A DNA stretch of 5,472 bases from Actinomycetota bacterium (GTDB lineage Bacteria > Actinomycetota > Actinomycetes > Propionibacteriales > Nocardioidaceae): positions 1-5,472 of the forward strand of contig WLIH01000226.1 in assembly GCA_009702305.1 (NCBI GenBank), in the 5' to 3' direction. A model generated the notes under the pieces. The model did not search any database. It had not been told where the DNA came from and saw nothing but the letters and a program-made list of their open reading frames with translations. Positions 1-5,432 of this stretch are shown piece by piece (the stretch's first letter is position 1; the number at the start of each line of letters is the position of its first letter). Made by a program: the position numbers and the translations under genes.

Positions 1-886
1 CGCCGAAGCGTCCGGCGATCAGCGAGCTGACCGTCGAGGTGCCGATCTCGAGGATGTTGGGCTTGACCTCGAAGGTGGGCGAGACGATCAGGACGACCGC
101 GATCGTCTCCCCGAGGGCCCGGCCCAGGCCGAGCATGGTGCCGCCGATGATGCCGCCGCGGCCGAAGGGCAGCACGACGGAGGTGATCATCCCCCACTTG
201 GTGGCGCCCAGGGCGAGGGCGGCCTCCTTCTCGCCGAGGGGGGTCTGCGAGAAGACCTGGCGCATCACGGCGCAGGCCATCGGCATCACCATCATCGCGA
301 CCGCGATCCCGGCGCAGAACGAGCTGTAGAGGTAGCGGCTCTCGTCGGGCACCGCAGCCGTCGGGTCGGCACCGCGGACGTCGAAGAACGGCACCCACCC
401 GAAGTTGGCCTGCAGCCACCGGGCGAGCTCGCCCGCGTGCGGCATGATCAGCAGATAGCCCCAGAGGCCGTAGACGATCGACGGGATCGCGGCCATCAGA
501 TCGACCAGCGAGACCAGGGTCGGCTTGATCCGGGCCGGTGCGTACTCGCTGATGTAGAGCGCGGTGAGCAGCGCGAGCGGGAAGGCGAAGAACATCGCGA
601 CCATCGCGACCGAGATGGTGCCGGTCAGCACCGCGGCGATGCCGATCACGTCGGTGTCGGGCTGCCACGACTGCTCGGTGAAGAAGCTCCACCCGTAGTG
701 CTTGAGCGTCGGGTACGCCTGCCAGCCGAGGAACAGGCCGACGCCACCGGTGATGACGAGGACGCTGGCACCGATGGCGCGTGCACTGTGCTCGAACACG
801 GCGTCGGCACCGGAGGCCTTGCGTGAGAGGCGGCGCGGACGGATCGAGTCCGCGACGATGTCCTCACGGACGGGGATGGTGGTCAA
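1..886 (-). CDS. pstC: Phosphate ABC transporter permease PstC (C-terminus cut by window edge)
   Basis: This is an inner-membrane permease subunit of the PstSCAB importer; with PstA it forms the channel through which PstB ATP hydrolysis drives phosphate uptake. 295 residues are visible and the frame is still open at position 1. After a basic cytoplasmic N-terminus (residues 1-36), hydrophobic segments lie near residues 37-56, 82-112, 128-148, 187-207 and 243-268; a last segment should lie off the window. The EAA loop that contacts the ATPase is at about 219-240 (EKEAALALGATKWG), followed by the family-typical GRALGETIAVVLIV (256-269). The start is a TTG at 886: an in-frame TGA lies seven codons upstream, and AGGAA sits 9 nt before it. 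Family assignment is firm. No pstS lies directly upstream, so pstC appears to be the first gene of its unit. Two PHO-box-like sites precede it. Confidence 0.93.
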   Translation of the reverse strand, partial: MTTIPVREDIVADSIRPRRLSRKASGADAVFEHSARAIGASVLVITGGVGLFLGWQAYPTLKHYGWSFFTEQSWQPDTDVIGIAAVLTGTISVAMVAMFFAFPLALLTALYISEYAPARIKPTLVSLVDLMAAIPSIVYGLWGYLLIMPHAGELARWLQANFGWVPFFDVRGADPTAAVPDESRYLYSSFCAGIAVAMMVMPMACAVMRQVFSQTPLGEKEAALALGATKWGMITSVVLPFGRGGIIGGTMLGLGRALGETIAVVLIVSPTFEVKPNILEIGTSTVSSLIAGRFG

Positions 887-894
887 CGCTGCCG

Positions 895-899
895 TTCCT
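895..899 (-). promoter_or_regulatory. Ribosome binding site supporting the TTG start of pstC
   Basis: AGGAA on the minus strand lies 9 nt before the TTG at 886. No ATG or GTG occurs in frame between this site and the upstream in-frame TGA, so this site decides the start. Confidence 0.6.
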
Positions 900-971
900 G
901 GTGCTCACGAAGCCCCGGCACTCGCCGAAGCGACGCAAGCATGGGGAGATCACCGCAACGGGAACGGGCGT

Positions 972-993
972 CCTGAGTGAACGACGGACGAAC
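972..993 (-). promoter_or_regulatory. Candidate PHO box 2 (pstC-proximal)
   Basis: The minus strand reads GTTCGTCCGTC followed immediately by GTTCACTCAGG: two 11-nt units in direct repeat, both starting GTTC. In Streptomyces and related actinobacteria, PhoP binds 11-nt direct repeats beginning G(G/T)TCA. The second unit keeps GTTCA; the first has GTTCG. The site ends 85 bp before the pstC start codon and faces pstC, as expected for phosphate-starvation activation. No convincing -10 hexamer is visible downstream. It is weaker than the site at 1092-1113. Confidence 0.4.
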
Positions 994-1037
994 GTCGACG
1001 CCGCCTTTCCCCAACAGGCCATGGGCTCCGGCCGACC

Positions 1038-1055
1038 GTAGTCACAACGGACTAC
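1038..1055. repeat. Short perfect inverted repeat GTAGTC-N6-GACTAC
   Basis: Perfect 6-bp arms are separated by ACAACG. The dyad lies between the two PHO-box candidates in the pstC leader or promoter zone. It could be a repressor half-site pair or a small hairpin. I do not recognise it as a known operator, and a 6-bp dyad can arise by chance. Confidence 0.3.
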
Positions 1056-1073
1056 CCGACCCTCCCAGGCCTA

Positions 1074-1085
1074 GCCCGAACGGGC
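1074..1085. repeat. Small hairpin GCCCG-AA-CGGGC
   Basis: A perfect 5-bp GC stem with a two-base centre lies just downstream (in the pstC direction) of the stronger PHO box, where promoter elements would be expected. A 2-nt loop is too tight to form fully in RNA, so a duplex protein site or chance is more likely. Confidence 0.25.
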
Positions 1086-1091
1086 CATCAG

Positions 1092-1113
1092 GCAAGGTGA
1101 ACGCCCGATGAAC
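1092..1113 (-). promoter_or_regulatory. Candidate PHO box 1 (distal, best match)
   Basis: The minus strand reads GTTCATCGGGC directly followed by GTTCACCTTGC. Both 11-nt units start with GTTCA and sit at an exact 11-bp period, which is the architecture of the actinobacterial PhoP operator. The site lies 206 bp upstream of the pstC start and is oriented towards it. A weak possible promoter follows: TTGCCT overlapping the end of the second unit, a 16-bp spacer, then TAGGCC. The identity of the downstream gene (pstC) independently supports a PHO box. That PhoP binds here is inference. Confidence 0.5.
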
Positions 1114-1116
1114 GCC

Positions 1117-1160
1117 CGCCTACTCGACCAACGAGGGGGCGGCTCTCGTCGGCCGAGTGC
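1117..1160. repeat. Left remnant: B-unit end plus truncated A unit
   Basis: Positions 1117-1135 match the distal end of unit B (CGCCTACTCGACCAACGAG, as at 1414-1432). Positions 1143-1160 are the start of an A unit (CTCTCGTCGGCCGAGTGC) cut off before its core. This looks like a decayed or deleted third copy of the module. Confidence 0.7.
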
Positions 1161-1276
1161 GGTGGCTCTCGTTGGTCGAGTGCCGCCGAGCGCCAGCGAG
1201 GCGGTGTATCGAGACCACCCCGGGCGGAGGCCGCCGGGTCTCGATACGGCGCCGGCGCGCCTACTCGACCAACGGG
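1161..1276. repeat. 116-bp A-B palindromic module, copy 1
   Basis: Outer arms CGTTGGTCGAGT (1170-1181) and ACTCGACCAACG (1263-1274) are perfectly complementary over 12 bp. Inner arms GTATCGAGACC (1206-1216) and GGTCTCGATAC (1237-1247) are perfect over 11 bp around a 20-nt centre. Unit A also holds its own stem, CCGCC (1183-1187) with GGCGG (1200-1204). The module could form a cruciform or a large branched RNA hairpin. Confidence 0.85.
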
Positions 1277-1280
1277 TTGT

Positions 1281-1315
1281 CTCGTTGGTCGAGTGCCGCC
1301 GAGCGCCAGCGAGGC
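1281..1315. repeat. Truncated A unit between the two modules
   Basis: This copy matches the first 35 bases of unit A exactly (CTCGTTGGTCGAG at the start, CGAGCGCCAGCGAGGC at the end). It then runs into the next module's GGTGGCTCTCG instead of the usual GTATCGAGACC. That junction suggests a recombination or slippage event between adjacent copies. Confidence 0.75.
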
Positions 1316-1431
1316 GGTGGCTCTCGTCGGTCGAGTGCCGCCGAGCGCCAGCGAGGCGGTGTATCGAGACCACCTCCTGCGGAGAGTGCCGGGTCTCGAT
1401 ACGGCGCTGGCGCGCCTACTCGACCAACGAG
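1316..1431. repeat. 116-bp A-B palindromic module, copy 2
   Basis: It has the same length and layout as the module at 1161-1276, displaced by exactly 155 bp. Inner arms are at 1361-1371 and 1392-1402 (11 bp, perfect). Outer arms are at 1325-1336 and 1418-1429, with one mismatch caused by a T-to-C change at 1328. Most differences from copy 1 lie in the 20-nt centre (1372-1391). Confidence 0.85.
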
Positions 1432-1458
1432 GAGGTGGCTCTTGTTGGTCGGCGCGAC

Positions 1459-1473
1459 GAGCGCAAGGCGCTC
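1459..1473 (-). terminator. Hairpin overlapping the gatB stop codon, possible terminator
   Basis: On the minus strand GAGCGC-CTT-GCGCTC forms a perfect 6-bp stem with a 3-nt loop, starting on the last two bases of the gatB TGA. No T-run follows, which is common for actinobacterial terminator candidates but weakens the call. The larger repeat hairpins just downstream could serve the same purpose. Confidence 0.35.
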
Positions 1474-2965
1474 AGGCGAGCTTCTCGAGGATCAGCTCGC
1501 GGACCCGGGCGGCGTCGGCCTGGCCGCGCATCTCCTTCATGACCACGCCGATCAGGGCGCCGGCGGCGGCATGCTTGCCGTCGCGGATCTTGTCGGCGAC
1601 ATCCGGGCTGGCGGCGATGGCGTTGTCGACGGCGGTCGAGAGCGCGCCCTCGTCGGAGACGATGGCCAGACCCCGAGCGGCGACGATCTCCTCCGGAGTG
1701 CCCTCGCCCGCGAGCAGCCCGTCGAAGACCTGCCGGGCGAGCTTGTCGTTGATCGAGCCGGCGTCGACGAGCGCCTGTACGGCGGCCACCTGGGCGGGGC
1801 TGACGCCGAGATCGGCGATCTCGACACCGGAGTCGTTGGCGCGCCGCGCCATCTCCGAGAGCCACCACTTGCGCGCGGCCTGCGGGGCGGCGCCGGCGGC
1901 GATCGTCTCCTCGACCAGACCGAAGGCACCCGCACCGATGGTGTCGCGCATCTCCAGGTCCGAGAAGCCCCAGACGGCCTGCAGGCGGGCGCGCTTCTGG
2001 GTGGGATTCTCGGGGAGGGTGCCGCGCAGCTCGTCGACCCACTCCCGGCTCGGCGCCACGGGCACCAGGTCGGGCTCGGGGAAGTAGCGGTAGTCCTCGG
2101 CGTCCGACTTCTCGCGTCCGCTGGTGGTGACCCCGGTGTCCTCGTGCCAGTGACGCGTCTCCTGCAGGATCGACCCACCGCCGCTGAGGATCGCGGCGTG
2201 GCGCTGCATCTCGTAGCGCACCGCCCGCTCGACCGAGCGCAGCGAGTTGACGTTCTTGGTCTCGGTGCGGGTGCCGAGGGCGCCGGTGCCGACCGGTGCC
2301 AGCGAGAGGTTCACGTCGGCACGGATCGAGCCCTGGTCCATCCGGGCGTCGGAGACGCCGAGGGCGACGATCAGCTCGCGCAGTTGGGCGACGTACGCCT
2401 TGGCGATCTGCGGTGCCTGCTCGCGGGTGCCCATGATCGGGCGGGTGACGATCTCGATCAGCGGGATGCCGGCGCGGTTGTAGTCGACCAGCGAGTAGTC
2501 CGCGCCGTGGATGCGGCCGGTGGCGCCACCGACGTGGAGGGACTTGCCGGTGTCCTCCTCCATGTGGGCGCGCTCGATCTCGACCCGGAAGGTCTCACCG
2601 TCGACCTCGACGTCCATCCAGCCGTCGAAGGCGATCGGCTCGTCGTACTGCGAGGTCTGGAAGTTCTTCGGCATGTCCGGGTAGAAGTAGTTCTTCCGGG
2701 CGAAGCGGCACCACTCGGCGATCTCGCAGTTGAGCGCGAGGCCGATCCGCATGGCGGACTCGACGGCCTTGGCGTTGACCACCGGCATCGCGCCGGGCAG
2801 TCCCAGGCAGGTCGGGCAGACCTGCGTGTTGGGCTCGGCCCCGAACTCGGTCGGGCAGCCGCAGAACATCTTGGTCGCAGTGTTGAGCTCGACGTGGACC
2901 TCGAGTCCCATCGCCGGGTCGTAGGCCGCCAGCGACTCCTCGAAGGACAGCAGGGTGTCGCTCAT
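1472..2965 (-). CDS. gatB: Asp-tRNA(Asn)/Glu-tRNA(Gln) amidotransferase subunit B
   Basis: GatB is the tRNA-binding and kinase subunit of GatCAB. It uses ATP to activate the side-chain carboxylate of Glu on tRNA(Gln) (or Asp on tRNA(Asn)) before ammonia from GatA amidates it. At 497 residues it has normal family length. The N-terminal catalytic domain shows GLEVHVEL (20-27), four zinc-type cysteines at 35, 37, 50 and 53, the family block [20 protein letters not shown] (90-109), AHMEEDTGK (133-141), [14 protein letters not shown] (161-174), [17 protein letters not shown] (233-249) and [10 protein letters not shown] (291-300). The C-terminal YqeY-like tRNA-binding domain ends in [16 protein letters not shown]. 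The ATG at 2965 overlaps the gatA stop as ATGA, and GAGGAG lies 5 nt upstream. The frame continues 29 codons further upstream, but that stretch overlaps gatA and lacks GatB similarity. It is the last gene of the gatCAB operon. Confidence 0.97.
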   Translation of the reverse strand: MSDTLLSFEESLAAYDPAMGLEVHVELNTATKMFCGCPTEFGAEPNTQVCPTCLGLPGAMPVVNAKAVESAMRIGLALNCEIAEWCRFARKNYFYPDMPKNFQTSQYDEPIAFDGWMDVEVDGETFRVEIERAHMEEDTGKSLHVGGATGRIHGADYSLVDYNRAGIPLIEIVTRPIMGTREQAPQIAKAYVAQLRELIVALGVSDARMDQGSIRADVNLSLAPVGTGALGTRTETKNVNSLRSVERAVRYEMQRHAAILSGGGSILQETRHWHEDTGVTTSGREKSDAEDYRYFPEPDLVPVAPSREWVDELRGTLPENPTQKRARLQAVWGFSDLEMRDTIGAGAFGLVEETIAAGAAPQAARKWWLSEMARRANDSGVEIADLGVSPAQVAAVQALVDAGSINDKLARQVFDGLLAGEGTPEEIVAARGLAIVSDEGALSTAVDNAIAASPDVADKIRDGKHAAAGALIGVVMKEMRGQADAARVRELILEKLA

Positions 2966-4521
2966 CGGTTCTCCTCGGTGGTCGCGTGGCCCGGCGCCGG
3001 TGCGAGTGCAGGTGCCAGTGCAGGTGCCTGGGCCAGCAACGGGCCGCCCCACTGCCGCTCCAGCGCGGCCTCGAGGGCGGCGCCGACCCGGTAGAGACGG
3101 TCGTCGGCCAGGGCGGGGGCGAGGATCTGGAAGCCGACCGGCAGCCCGTCCTCCTCGGCCAACCCGGCCGGGAGCGAGATGCCAGGCACGCCGGCGAGGT
3201 TGGCCGGGATCGTCGCCAGGTCGTTGAGGTACATCGCCAGCGGGTCGTCGAGCTTCTCACCGAGCTTGAACGCCGTCGTGGGCGCCGTGGGCGAGACCAG
3301 CACGTCGACCTGCTCGAACGCCGCCGCGAAGTCGCCCGAGATCAAGGTGCGGACCCGCTGTGCGGTGCCGTAGTAGGCGTCGTAGTAGCCGCTGGACAGG
3401 GCGTAGGTGCCGAGGATGATGCGGCGCTTGACCTCGTCGCCGAAGCCGGCGTCGCGGCTGGCGCGCATGACGTCCTCCGCGGAGGGCGACTCCACACCCT
3501 CGGGCAGCACGCGCAGGCCGTAGCGCATCGCGTCGAACTTCGCGAGGTTGGAGGACGCCTCGCACGGCATGATCAGGTAGTAGGTCGCCAGGGCGTGCAC
3601 GAAGTGGGGGCACGACACCTCGACCACCTCGGCGCCCGCCGCCACCAGCAGGTCGAGCGACTCCTGGAAGCGGGCGAGCACCCCGGCCTGGTAGCCCTCG
3701 CCGGACAGCTCGGTGATCACGCCGACCTTGAGACCGCTCAGGTCCCCGGCGGCGCCGAGCCGAGCCGCCTCGACGAGCGCCGGCAGCGGCTGGTCGATCG
3801 AGGTCGAGTCCCGCGGGTCGTGCCCGCCGATCGCCTCGTGCAGCAGCGCGGAGTCGAGCACGGTGCGGGTGACCGGACCGACCTGGTCGAGTGAGTTGGC
3901 CATGGCCACCAGGCCGTAGCGCGAGACCCCGCCGTAGGTCGGCTTCACGCCGACGGTGCCGGTGACGGCGCCGGGCTGGCGGATCGACCCACCGGTGTCG
4001 GTGCCGAGGGCCAGGGGCGCCTCGAAGGCCGCCAGGGCAGCCGCCGAGCCCCCGCCGGAGCCGCCGGGGATCCGGTCGAGGTCCCACGGGTTGTGGGTGG
4101 GGCCGTAGGCCGAGTGCTCGGTCGAGGAGCCCATGGCGAACTCGTCCATGTTGGTCTTGCCGAGGATGGGCAGGCCCGCGTCCTTGAGGCGGGCGACCAC
4201 GGTGGCGTCGTACGGCGGGATCCAGCCCTCGAGGATCTTGGAGCCGCAGGTGGTCGGCAGGCCGCGGGTCGCGAGGACGTCCTTGACCGCGATCGGCACA
4301 CCGTCCAGGACCGAGGCGGGGCTGCCCGCGGCGCGGCGGGCGTCGGACGCGGCGGCGGCCGCGAGGGCGCCCTCGGCGTCGACGTGGAGGAAGGCGTGCA
4401 CCTGGCCGTCGACCGCGGCGATCCGGTCGAGGTGGGCCTGCGTGAGCTCGACGGACGTGACCTCACCCGCCGCCAGCGCGTCGGCGAGCTCCGCGGCGCT
4501 CTTCGTGATCCAGGCGCTCAC
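2962..4521 (-). CDS. gatA: Asp-tRNA(Asn)/Glu-tRNA(Gln) amidotransferase subunit A
   Basis: GatA is the glutaminase subunit of GatCAB. It hydrolyses glutamine and channels the ammonia to GatB. The 519 residues form an amidase-signature fold. The Ser-cisSer-Lys triad is visible as Lys80 (GVPIAVKD), Ser155 ([10 protein letters not shown]) and Ser179 ([10 protein letters not shown]), with the spacing of characterised GatA enzymes. Other family blocks are [15 protein letters not shown] (121-135), [19 protein letters not shown] (195-213), [14 protein letters not shown] (371-384) and [13 protein letters not shown] (441-453). The GTG at 4521 overlaps the gatC stop as GTGA, and a G-rich GGGGGA lies upstream. 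A longer frame reaches 4608 but overlaps gatC and is not used. Oddity: the last ~20 residues ([12 protein letters not shown] then GHATTEENR) form an Ala/Pro-rich tail beyond the usual end, making the protein somewhat longer than typical GatA (about 485-500). Confidence 0.97.
   Translation of the reverse strand: MSAWITKSAAELADALAAGEVTSVELTQAHLDRIAAVDGQVHAFLHVDAEGALAAAAASDARRAAGSPASVLDGVPIAVKDVLATRGLPTTCGSKILEGWIPPYDATVVARLKDAGLPILGKTNMDEFAMGSSTEHSAYGPTHNPWDLDRIPGGSGGGSAAALAAFEAPLALGTDTGGSIRQPGAVTGTVGVKPTYGGVSRYGLVAMANSLDQVGPVTRTVLDSALLHEAIGGHDPRDSTSIDQPLPALVEAARLGAAGDLSGLKVGVITELSGEGYQAGVLARFQESLDLLVAAGAEVVEVSCPHFVHALATYYLIMPCEASSNLAKFDAMRYGLRVLPEGVESPSAEDVMRASRDAGFGDEVKRRIILGTYALSSGYYDAYYGTAQRVRTLISGDFAAAFEQVDVLVSPTAPTTAFKLGEKLDDPLAMYLNDLATIPANLAGVPGISLPAGLAEEDGLPVGFQILAPALADDRLYRVGAALEAALERQWGGPLLAQAPALAPALAPAPGHATTEENR
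2971..2976 (-). promoter_or_regulatory. Ribosome binding site of gatB inside the gatA tail
   Basis: GAGGAG on the minus strand lies 5 nt before the gatB ATG and is read as the Glu-Glu codons near the end of gatA. It fixes the gatB start and suits coupled translation through the ATGA overlap. Confidence 0.7.
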
Positions 4522-4817
4522 TGCTCGTCCCCCAGGATCCGCGGCACCATGAAGCGCTGCTGCTCCGACGCCGGGGCCCCGGCCAGCGCCTCCTCGGCGC
4601 TCAGGCACGGCACCGGCACGTCGGCGCGGAAGACGTTGGTCAGGGGCAACGCGTGCGAGGTCGGCGCGACGTCGTCACCGGCGACCCCGCTGATCGAGGC
4701 GACCGACTCGAGGATCACCGACAGCTGCGGGGCGATGTGGTCGAGCTCGGCGTCGGACAGGTCGATCCGGGCGAGGTTCGCGAGGTGCGCGACCTCGTCC
4801 CGCGTGATCTCAGGCAT
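4518..4817 (-). CDS. gatC: Asp-tRNA(Asn)/Glu-tRNA(Gln) amidotransferase subunit C
   Basis: GatC is the small subunit that wraps around GatA and GatB and stabilises the complex. The 99 residues match the family's usual length. Visible features are the N-terminal helix block [21 protein letters not shown] (residues 4-24), the mid-section [16 protein letters not shown] (52-67) and the conserved C-terminal [11 protein letters not shown] (85-95) that packs on GatA. I prefer the ATG at 4817: AGGA lies 8 nt before it and the protein then starts MPEITRDEV as in relatives. An ATG three codons earlier (4826) would leave no room for that site. It is the first gene of the operon and its stop overlaps the gatA GTG. 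It is divergent from a sigma-factor gene, with 96 bp between them. Confidence 0.95.
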   Translation of the reverse strand: MPEITRDEVAHLANLARIDLSDAELDHIAPQLSVILESVASISGVAGDDVAPTSHALPLTNVFRADVPVPCLSAEEALAGAPASEQQRFMVPRILGDEQ

Positions 4818-4824
4818 GGGGTCC

Positions 4825-4830
4825 ATCCTA
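4825..4830 (-). promoter_or_regulatory. Possible -10 element (TAGGAT) of a near-leaderless gatC transcript
   Basis: On the minus strand TAGGAT lies 7 nt before the gatC ATG. This fits the actinobacterial TANNNT -10 box at the spacing seen in leaderless genes, which would put the transcript start at or next to the ATG. The same bases supply the AGGA Shine-Dalgarno candidate, so the two readings compete. No clear -35 is visible 17-18 bp upstream. Confidence 0.35.
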
Positions 4831-4833
4831 GGA

Positions 4834-4844
4834 GGCTCAGAGCC
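4834..4844. repeat. Short dyad GGCTC-A-GAGCC in the divergent promoter region
   Basis: A perfect 5-bp inverted repeat around one base lies between gatC and the sigma gene. It would fall in the -35/-10 spacer of a gatC promoter. It could be an operator half-site pair, but chance is also reasonable in GC-rich DNA. Confidence 0.2.
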
Positions 4845-4860
4845 CGGGCCGATCGGCACC

Positions 4861-4888
4861 CAACCGCATCTCGACCCGCGGCGTCTGA
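4861..4888 (+). promoter_or_regulatory. ECF-type promoter in front of the sigma-factor gene
   Basis: A CAACC element at 4861-4865 is followed after 16 bp by CGTCTGA at 4882-4888. AAC(C) at -35 and CGTC at -10 with 16-17 bp between them is the usual ECF-sigma promoter pattern. This suggests the encoded sigma factor or a relative drives its own gene. The predicted start would give a leader of roughly 20 nt containing GGGAG (4904-4908) 5 nt before the ATG. Autoregulation is inference. Confidence 0.5.
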
Positions 4889-4913
4889 CAGGTGTGACTT
4901 CCCGGGAGAACAC

Positions 4914-5432
4914 ATGACGCGACCACCGACCGACGCGCAGTTCAGCGAGTTCGTGCACGCCACCTGGCCCTCGCTCTACCGCACGGCCTACCTCCTGCTC
5001 GGCGACCACGCCGAGGCGGAGGACCTCGTCCAGACGGCCCTCGCCAAGACGTACGCCGCGTGGCCGAGGGTGCGCACCCTCGAGGCCGCCCCCGGCTACG
5101 CGCGTACCACGATGATGAACACGGCTGCCTCGTGGTTCCGCCGGCGCTCCTGGCGCAACGAGCGACCGACCGAGGTGCTGCCCGAGCCGGCCTACGTCAC
5201 CGACCCGAGCCTGCGGCCGACCGTCGTCGACGCTCTCGCCCACCTCGCCCCGCGCCAGCGCGCCGTGATCGTGCTCCGCTACTACGACGACCTCGGCGTC
5301 GCCGACACCGCCCACGCCCTCGGGATCTCCGAGGGCACCGTGAAGAGCCAGACCTCCGACGCCCTCGCCCGGCTGCGCGCCCTGCTGGGCGACAGCGTCG
5401 TACCTCAGACCTTGGGAGCCCACCGTGACTGA
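4914..5432 (+). CDS. ECF RNA polymerase sigma factor, SigE family
   Basis: This is a small alternative sigma factor that directs RNA polymerase to stress- or signal-responsive promoters. The 172 residues match the SigE-family (about 170). Region 2 runs from about 11 to 52, with LYRTAYLLLGDHAEAEDLVQ (21-40) and TALAKTYAAW (41-50) covering core binding and -10 recognition. A linker with RRRSWRNERP (76-85) follows. Region 4 (about 101-158) has LAPRQRAVIVLRYYDD (111-126) and the -35-binding helix-turn-helix ADTAHALGISEGTVKSQTSDAL (130-151, quoted to show its span). No extra C-terminal domain is present. The ATG at 4914 is chosen because region 2 begins soon after and GGGAG lies 5 nt upstream; the frame extends further back only as antisense to gatC. 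It overlaps the next gene by 8 nt, the usual arrangement with a cognate regulator. The signal it answers cannot be read here. Confidence 0.92.
   Translation: MTRPPTDAQFSEFVHATWPSLYRTAYLLLGDHAEAEDLVQTALAKTYAAWPRVRTLEAAPGYARTTMMNTAASWFRRRSWRNERPTEVLPEPAYVTDPSLRPTVVDALAHLAPRQRAVIVLRYYDDLGVADTAHALGISEGTVKSQTSDALARLRALLGDSVVPQTLGAHRD

Larger units (their letters stand above)
1117..1455. repeat. Array of palindromic repeats between gatB and pstC
   Basis: The array is built from two related units in opposite orientations. Unit A starts CGTTGGTCGAGT, continues through a GCCGCCGAGCGCCAGCGAGG core and ends GTATCGAGACC. Unit B is its approximate reverse complement with a shorter core: GGTCTCGATAC, then 15 nt, then ACTCGACCAACG. 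The order is: B end (1117-1135), truncated A (1143-1160), A-B module (1161-1276), truncated A (1281-1315), A-B module (1316-1431), degenerate A start (1434-1452). Similar palindromes are, from memory, dispersed in Nocardioides and related genomes in intergenic positions. There is no transposase and no CRISPR-like regular spacing. A role in termination or mRNA stabilisation 3' of gatB is possible but not shown. Confidence 0.9.

Noticed and set aside
1117..1455. CRISPR array
   Set aside because: The repeats are themselves palindromic, occur in both orientations and are truncated variably, with no unique spacers of constant length and no cas genes.
1117..1455. Insertion sequence or integron attachment site
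   Set aside because: No transposase or integrase frame is present and no target-site duplication can be identified around the array.
1071..1542. Open frames through the repeat array on both strands (1071-1373 minus, 1108-1542 plus)
   Set aside because: The products are just translated repeats (for example GARRHSTNE-like strings) with no independent ribosome binding site or domain. Such frames are often mis-annotated as hypothetical proteins in genomes carrying this repeat.
1157..3094. 645-codon plus-strand open frame across the repeats and opposite gatB
   Set aside because: It is antisense to the well-conserved gatB. Its translation is low-complexity Arg/Gly/Asp/Val-rich sequence typical of GC-rich shadow frames, and its first part is translated repeat DNA.
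2986..3894. 302-codon plus-strand open frame opposite gatA
   Set aside because: It is a shadow of gatA, with Arg/Val/Gly/Asp-rich composition and no recognisable domain.
4818..4913. Riboswitch or T-box leader for gatCAB
   Set aside because: There are only 96 bp between the divergent starts, with no specifier-loop, T-box sequence or antiterminator stem visible.
4518..5423. 301-codon version of gatC extending upstream through the divergent region
   Set aside because: The extra N-terminal 200 residues are antisense to the sigma gene, and the GatC family length and conserved start fit the ATG at 4817.
5060..5428. 122-codon plus-strand frame inside the sigma gene
   Set aside because: It is an alternative frame of the sigma factor coding region, Arg/Pro-rich with no family features.
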